From the NCBI GenBank assembly GCA_003150755.1, contig QAMT01000023.1, positions 403,581 to 467,580 of the forward strand: DNA of 64,000 nucleotides, given 5' to 3'. The notes under the pieces are model-generated. The model made no database searches, had not been told where the DNA came from, and saw nothing but the letters and a program-made list of their open reading frames with translations. The stretch is from Phascolarctobacterium sp. (GTDB lineage: Bacteria; Bacillota; Negativicutes; Acidaminococcales; Acidaminococcaceae). The translations under genes and the position numbers were made by a program. Of this stretch, positions 61,240 to 64,000 are shown one piece after another; positions within the stretch are counted from its first letter, which is position 1, and each line of letters starts with the position of its first letter.

Positions 61240-62421
61240 TTATCTGCGCATTTGCTCCGGAATGGGAATTTTAAAAGCTACCAAAGCCGCCAATACCGGC
61301 AGCACGGTAATCAGACCCATTACAAAAGGCAGACCGTAATAATCTGCCAAAAAGCCAAGCATGGTAACGCCAAAACCGCCCATACCTACACTAAAACCAA
61401 TCGTAAGCCCTGCGGCCATACCGACATTGTTAGGCAGCATTGTCTGGGCAAGTATCGTCGTTGTCGCAAACGAGCCAATAATAGAAAAACCAGCCAGCGC
61501 CACCGCAGCTAAAACGATTGCAGGCGCAGTTGCATTAGCTATCAGCCAGATAGAAGGAATACTGCACAGCACCGAACCCAGAATTATGCGGCGTGCGCCC
61601 AATCTGTCACTAAGCACGGCACCGATATATGTGCCTGCTACACCGCCCAACAAAAAGCACGATACCAGCATGCTGGCAAAAGCCGGGTCCGCACTGCGGA
61701 AATTGATAAAAAACAAAGGCAGATATGTTGAAAGACCTGTGTGGATAGTTGAACGTAAAAAAATAAACAGTAAGACAAATGCTAAACCGGCATAAGGAAT
61801 TTTTTGCACTGTACCGCTTTTTTTAGCAGCCTGCACCATTAAATTATGTTCTAAATTGACGCGCTTATACTCCGGCATGTATTTCATCATTAACCCAAAA
61901 ACCAAAAGGCCCGGTAAAACAAAATACATTGTATTGTGCAAACCACCCGGCAAGGTCAGTAAAAATGCCATTAAAAGTGACCCCGCTGCCATACCGGCAT
62001 TGCCGCCCAAAGAAAAAAGCCCCATATTGGCAGCCTTGTTATTATCTGTACTTAAAAAGTTAGTTGTTTTGGAAGCCTGCGGATGGTAAGTAGCACTGGC
62101 AATACCAATAATAACTACCGTACACATCAAAAGCGTATAGGTAGGCACCCAGCCGACTAAGGCAAACCCAGCACCGGCCATAGCAGCACAAAACGGCAGC
62201 ATTCCTGGCAATGATTTTTTATCTGTAATATAACCAAATAACGGTTGAATAACAGACGACGTAACATTTTGCGTTAAAACAATAAACGCAAGCTGCGAAT
62301 AACTTAAAGCAAATAATTCTTTTAAATGCGGCAACACTATCGGCAAAGCACCGGCCTGTAAATCTGTTACCAAATGTCCAAGCGCTAAAGCCACTACCGG
62401 CAAACTGATATTTTTAAGCAT
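61240..62421 (-). CDS. MFS transporter, fosmidomycin-resistance (Fsr) type
   Basis: This transporter of about 393 residues has twelve membrane segments. It opens LPVVALALGHLVTDLQAGAL, with GYITDKKSLPGMLPF loops and TYHPQASKTTNFLS, the family hallmarks of Fsr drug exporters. I start at ATG 62421 because GGAG lies 9 bases upstream, while ATG 62436 has none. Its real substrate is not inferable. It is co-transcribed with rarD. Confidence 0.9.
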   Translation of the reverse strand: MLKNISLPVVALALGHLVTDLQAGALPIVLPHLKELFALSYSQLAFIVLTQNVTSSVIQPLFGYITDKKSLPGMLPFCAAMAGAGFALVGWVPTYTLLMCTVVIIGIASATYHPQASKTTNFLSTDNNKAANMGLFSLGGNAGMAAGSLLMAFLLTLPGGLHNTMYFVLPGLLVFGLMMKYMPEYKRVNLEHNLMVQAAKKSGTVQKIPYAGLAFVLLFIFLRSTIHTGLSTYLPLFFINFRSADPAFASMLVSCFLLGGVAGTYIGAVLSDRLGARRIILGSVLCSIPSIWLIANATAPAIVLAAVALAGFSIIGSFATTTILAQTMLPNNVGMAAGLTIGFSVGMGGFGVTMLGFLADYYGLPFVMGLITVLPVLAALVAFKIPIPEQMRR

Positions 62422-62496
62422 AGTATCAATCTCCATATAATATTTATTATTTTAAACTAATTGTAGCACAGATAAAGAAATTTAACTATAAAAAAT

Positions 62497-62521
62497 CCCC
62501 TGACGAATTAAGCGCCAGGGG
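62497..62521 (-). terminator. terminator of the unknown membrane gene
   Basis: CCCCTGGCG pairs with CGTCAGGGG (one mismatch), followed by ATTTTTTATAG on the minus strand, about 10 bases after the stop at 62532. Confidence 0.82.
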
Positions 62522-62531
62522 GTCAATAGTT

Positions 62532-63158
62532 TTAATTTTTATATAACTTTTTGTATTCCCACAAAAACATCAGTGTAGCATAAAATATTATCAGATATCC
62601 AAAAAGTTCGCTGCCTTCTTCAAGAAAATTTTTCAATCCCTGATTGAAACTAATACTGGAGAAAAGATTGAGCAGTATCCTCATTCCAAAAATTCTGGAA
62701 ATAATCAGAACCACAATCATACCTAAAAGTAAAATATTATAAGCTTTTTTCTGCATAAAACAAGCAAGGTCAGCAATAACTTTATCCTTACCACTGCTGA
62801 ATGCTAAATAACATGAAAGTACAGCAGCAGGGATAGCTACATATTTCCATGCACCGTGAAATAAAAGAACATCAAAAACACCATCCCATTCCCTAATCAA
62901 CATGCAGGTCAAAAAACCAGCTACCAAAATAACACCTTTAACATGATACCGTTTGACAATATAAAAATAAATGCATATTGAAATAAATAACAAACTCTCC
63001 TGCAAGGCTTCTGTTAAAGAACGATCAGAAATTAGACCAGTATGCAAAATATCGCAATATGTAACACTATAAATGATTGATAAAGATAACAAAGCCATTA
63101 AAGCTAAAATAAAAAATTTAGTAAAACCAAAGCAAACTATTTTGAATTTACTTTCCAT
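62532..63158 (-). CDS. membrane protein of unknown function
   Basis: This 208-residue protein has about six hydrophobic helices (FILALMALLSLSIIYSVTY, LLFISICIYFYIV, GVILVAGFLTCMLI, AAVLSCYLAFSS, AYNILLLGMIVVLIISRIFG, FGYLIIFYATLMFLW). Charged loops such as IREWDGVFD and FLEEGSELFGY recur in uncharacterised membrane proteins. I find no enzyme motif. It has GAGGT before the ATG and its own terminator, and its AT-rich promoter region holds short repeats. Confidence 0.75.
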   Translation of the reverse strand: MESKFKIVCFGFTKFFILALMALLSLSIIYSVTYCDILHTGLISDRSLTEALQESLLFISICIYFYIVKRYHVKGVILVAGFLTCMLIREWDGVFDVLLFHGAWKYVAIPAAVLSCYLAFSSGKDKVIADLACFMQKKAYNILLLGMIVVLIISRIFGMRILLNLFSSISFNQGLKNFLEEGSELFGYLIIFYATLMFLWEYKKLYKN

Positions 63159-63170
63159 TAGAAAACCTCA

Positions 63171-63216
63171 ATTCAGAAATTCAGATTTTGATTAAAAAAT
63201 TCAGATTAAATTCAGA
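63171..63216. repeat. four ATTCAGA direct repeats
   Basis: ATTCAGA occurs at 63171, 63179, 63199 and 63210, upstream of the unknown membrane gene. The spacings (8, 20, 11) are not regular. Just beyond is TTTACA-N5-TTTACA (about 63222-63238), an 11-bp direct repeat of the kind some response regulators bind. These may be regulatory sites or chance in AT-rich DNA. Confidence 0.4.
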
Positions 63217-63309
63217 AAAATTTACATTGATTTTACAATAAAATGACTGAAGAGTCAAATTTTTTATAAAATAATTGATAAATTTTATAAAAGAAGCAAT
63301 AAAAAAAGC

Positions 63310-63437
63310 TCCTCATAAGGGGGTGTAAGTAAAAGTAATTGCGGCTGACGAATAAAAATCAGGCATCTTGAGATGCAGCTGTACTAGCCGTTTCGAGCGG
63401 CGAACAAACCGCCGGCTCAGCCGGCGGTTTTGATTTT
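63310..63437 (+). ncRNA. candidate structured RNA with terminator
   Basis: The stretch has no open frame but strong pairing potential. CGGCT (63342-63346) can pair with AGCCG (63386-63390), enclosing the perfect hairpin GCATCT-TG-AGATGC (63363-63376). GCCG-N7-CGGC (63387-63401) competes with that pairing, and CCGCCGGC-TCA-GCCGGCGG (63409-63427) followed by TTTTGATTTT is a plus-strand terminator. The GC-rich block stands out from AT-rich surroundings. It could be a small RNA, or the right end / guide RNA region of an IS200/IS605-type element; no transposase gene is in the window. Confidence 0.45.
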
Positions 63438-63476
63438 CAAAATATAATTAAAAATTGTATGCAGACATAAAGAAAA

Positions 63477-63498
63477 ACACCATGCGTCAGCATGGTGT
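63477..63498 (-). terminator. rRNA operon terminator
   Basis: ACACCATGC pairs with GCATGGTGT around a TGAC loop, followed by TTTTTCT on the minus strand, 9 bases after the 5S rRNA. Confidence 0.88.
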
Positions 63499-63506
63499 TT
63501 TATCAA

Positions 63507-63620
63507 CCGGCAGCTATCTATCCTCCCGGGCCGCTTCCAGCCAAGTACTTTCGACGTTTAAGGGCTTAACTTCTGTGTTCGGGATGGGAACAGGTGGACC
63601 CCCTTAGCCATTACCACCGG
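63507..63620 (-). rRNA. rrf: 5S ribosomal RNA
   Basis: The minus strand reads CCGGTGGTAATGGCTAAG, then the conserved CCCATCCCGAACACAGAAGT and TACTTGGCTGGAAGCGG, ending GATAGCTGCCGG. The ends pair (CCGGTGGT with AGCTGCCGG). About 114 bases, the usual size. It follows 23S rRNA after a short spacer with no tRNA. Confidence 0.95.
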
Positions 63621-63679
63621 ATATATATTTTCCTTTTTTCTGAGGCAAACCCTCAAAGCTATATAGAAGAAACTCCAAA

Positions 63680-64000
<321 letters not shown>

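Overview
The window looks like chromosome from a diderm Firmicute of the class Negativicutes, perhaps an Acidaminococcaceae or Selenomonadales gut anaerobe. It has Firmicutes-type neighbourhoods (dnaX-ybaB-recR-bofA, rpsF-ssb-rpsR, ychF, a DUF951 gene) together with a signal-peptide autotransporter that needs an outer membrane. An [FeFe]-hydrogenase maturase, many flavodoxin and alcohol/aldo-keto reductase genes and Fe-S proteins point to strict anaerobic metabolism. The species call is inference; the class-level call rests on the autotransporter plus the Firmicutes gene order.

Layout. 0-8.3 kb is a redox and export region: a Tat-exported partial protein, a MerR regulator with a small helical partner, two paralogous LysR regulators, a NapH-like Fe-S membrane protein with a Cys-rich mini-protein and a lipoprotein flavodoxin, a Zn alcohol dehydrogenase, a Tat-exported aldo/keto reductase and tatA-tatC. 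8.4-12.2 kb is housekeeping: a DUF362 gene remnant, bofA, recR, ybaB, dnaX, the SRP RNA and tRNA-Ser(GGA). 12.3-20.4 kb holds a tandem universal stress protein, hydE overlapping a ClC channel gene, an FMN reductase/HxlR pair, an M24 peptidase, and a TrmB regulator with a lysA-like decarboxylase. 20.5-23.8 kb is an AT-rich autotransporter and a small HTH protein.

24-36.4 kb is the metabolic centrepiece: two operons for 2-aminoethylphosphonate (AEP) on either side of ychF. One codes an ABC importer (ATPase, fused permease, binding protein) plus PhnW transaminase. The other codes a DeoR regulator, then PhnX hydrolase, an iron alcohol dehydrogenase and a PhnD-C-E-E phosphonate importer. Together they could take up AEP and turn it into alanine, phosphate and acetaldehyde, with the dehydrogenase as an electron outlet. 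No C-P lyase genes are present.

36.6-50 kb holds an LCP cell-wall ligase, a Nudix CoA pyrophosphatase, a RelE/Phd toxin-antitoxin pair, an esterase with two aldo/keto reductases under a TetR regulator with twin operators, pyroglutamyl peptidase plus an iron alcohol dehydrogenase, a UDG-like protein, a split ThrE exporter, and divergent pdxK and pdxR-like genes. 50.2-57.2 kb is a branched-chain amino-acid importer (two LivK, LivH, LivM, LivG, LivF) ending in a CBS-ACT protein and DUF951. 57.4-60 kb is rpsF-ssb-rpsR and a tagaturonate-epimerase-like gene. An intergenic cluster of about nine DnaA-box-like 9-mers follows at 60.1-60.3 kb. The right end has RarD and MFS transporters, an unknown membrane protein, a candidate structured RNA, 5S rRNA and the 3' part of 23S rRNA, all but the candidate RNA on the minus strand.

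Most genes are on the minus strand, as expected for a stretch close to the origin that is replicated leftward. The strongest leads beyond routine annotation are the DnaA-box cluster, the candidate RNA at 63.3-63.4 kb, the divided AEP locus, the extracytoplasmic flavodoxin module, several clear operator palindromes, and two gene fossils (DUF362 and RelE).
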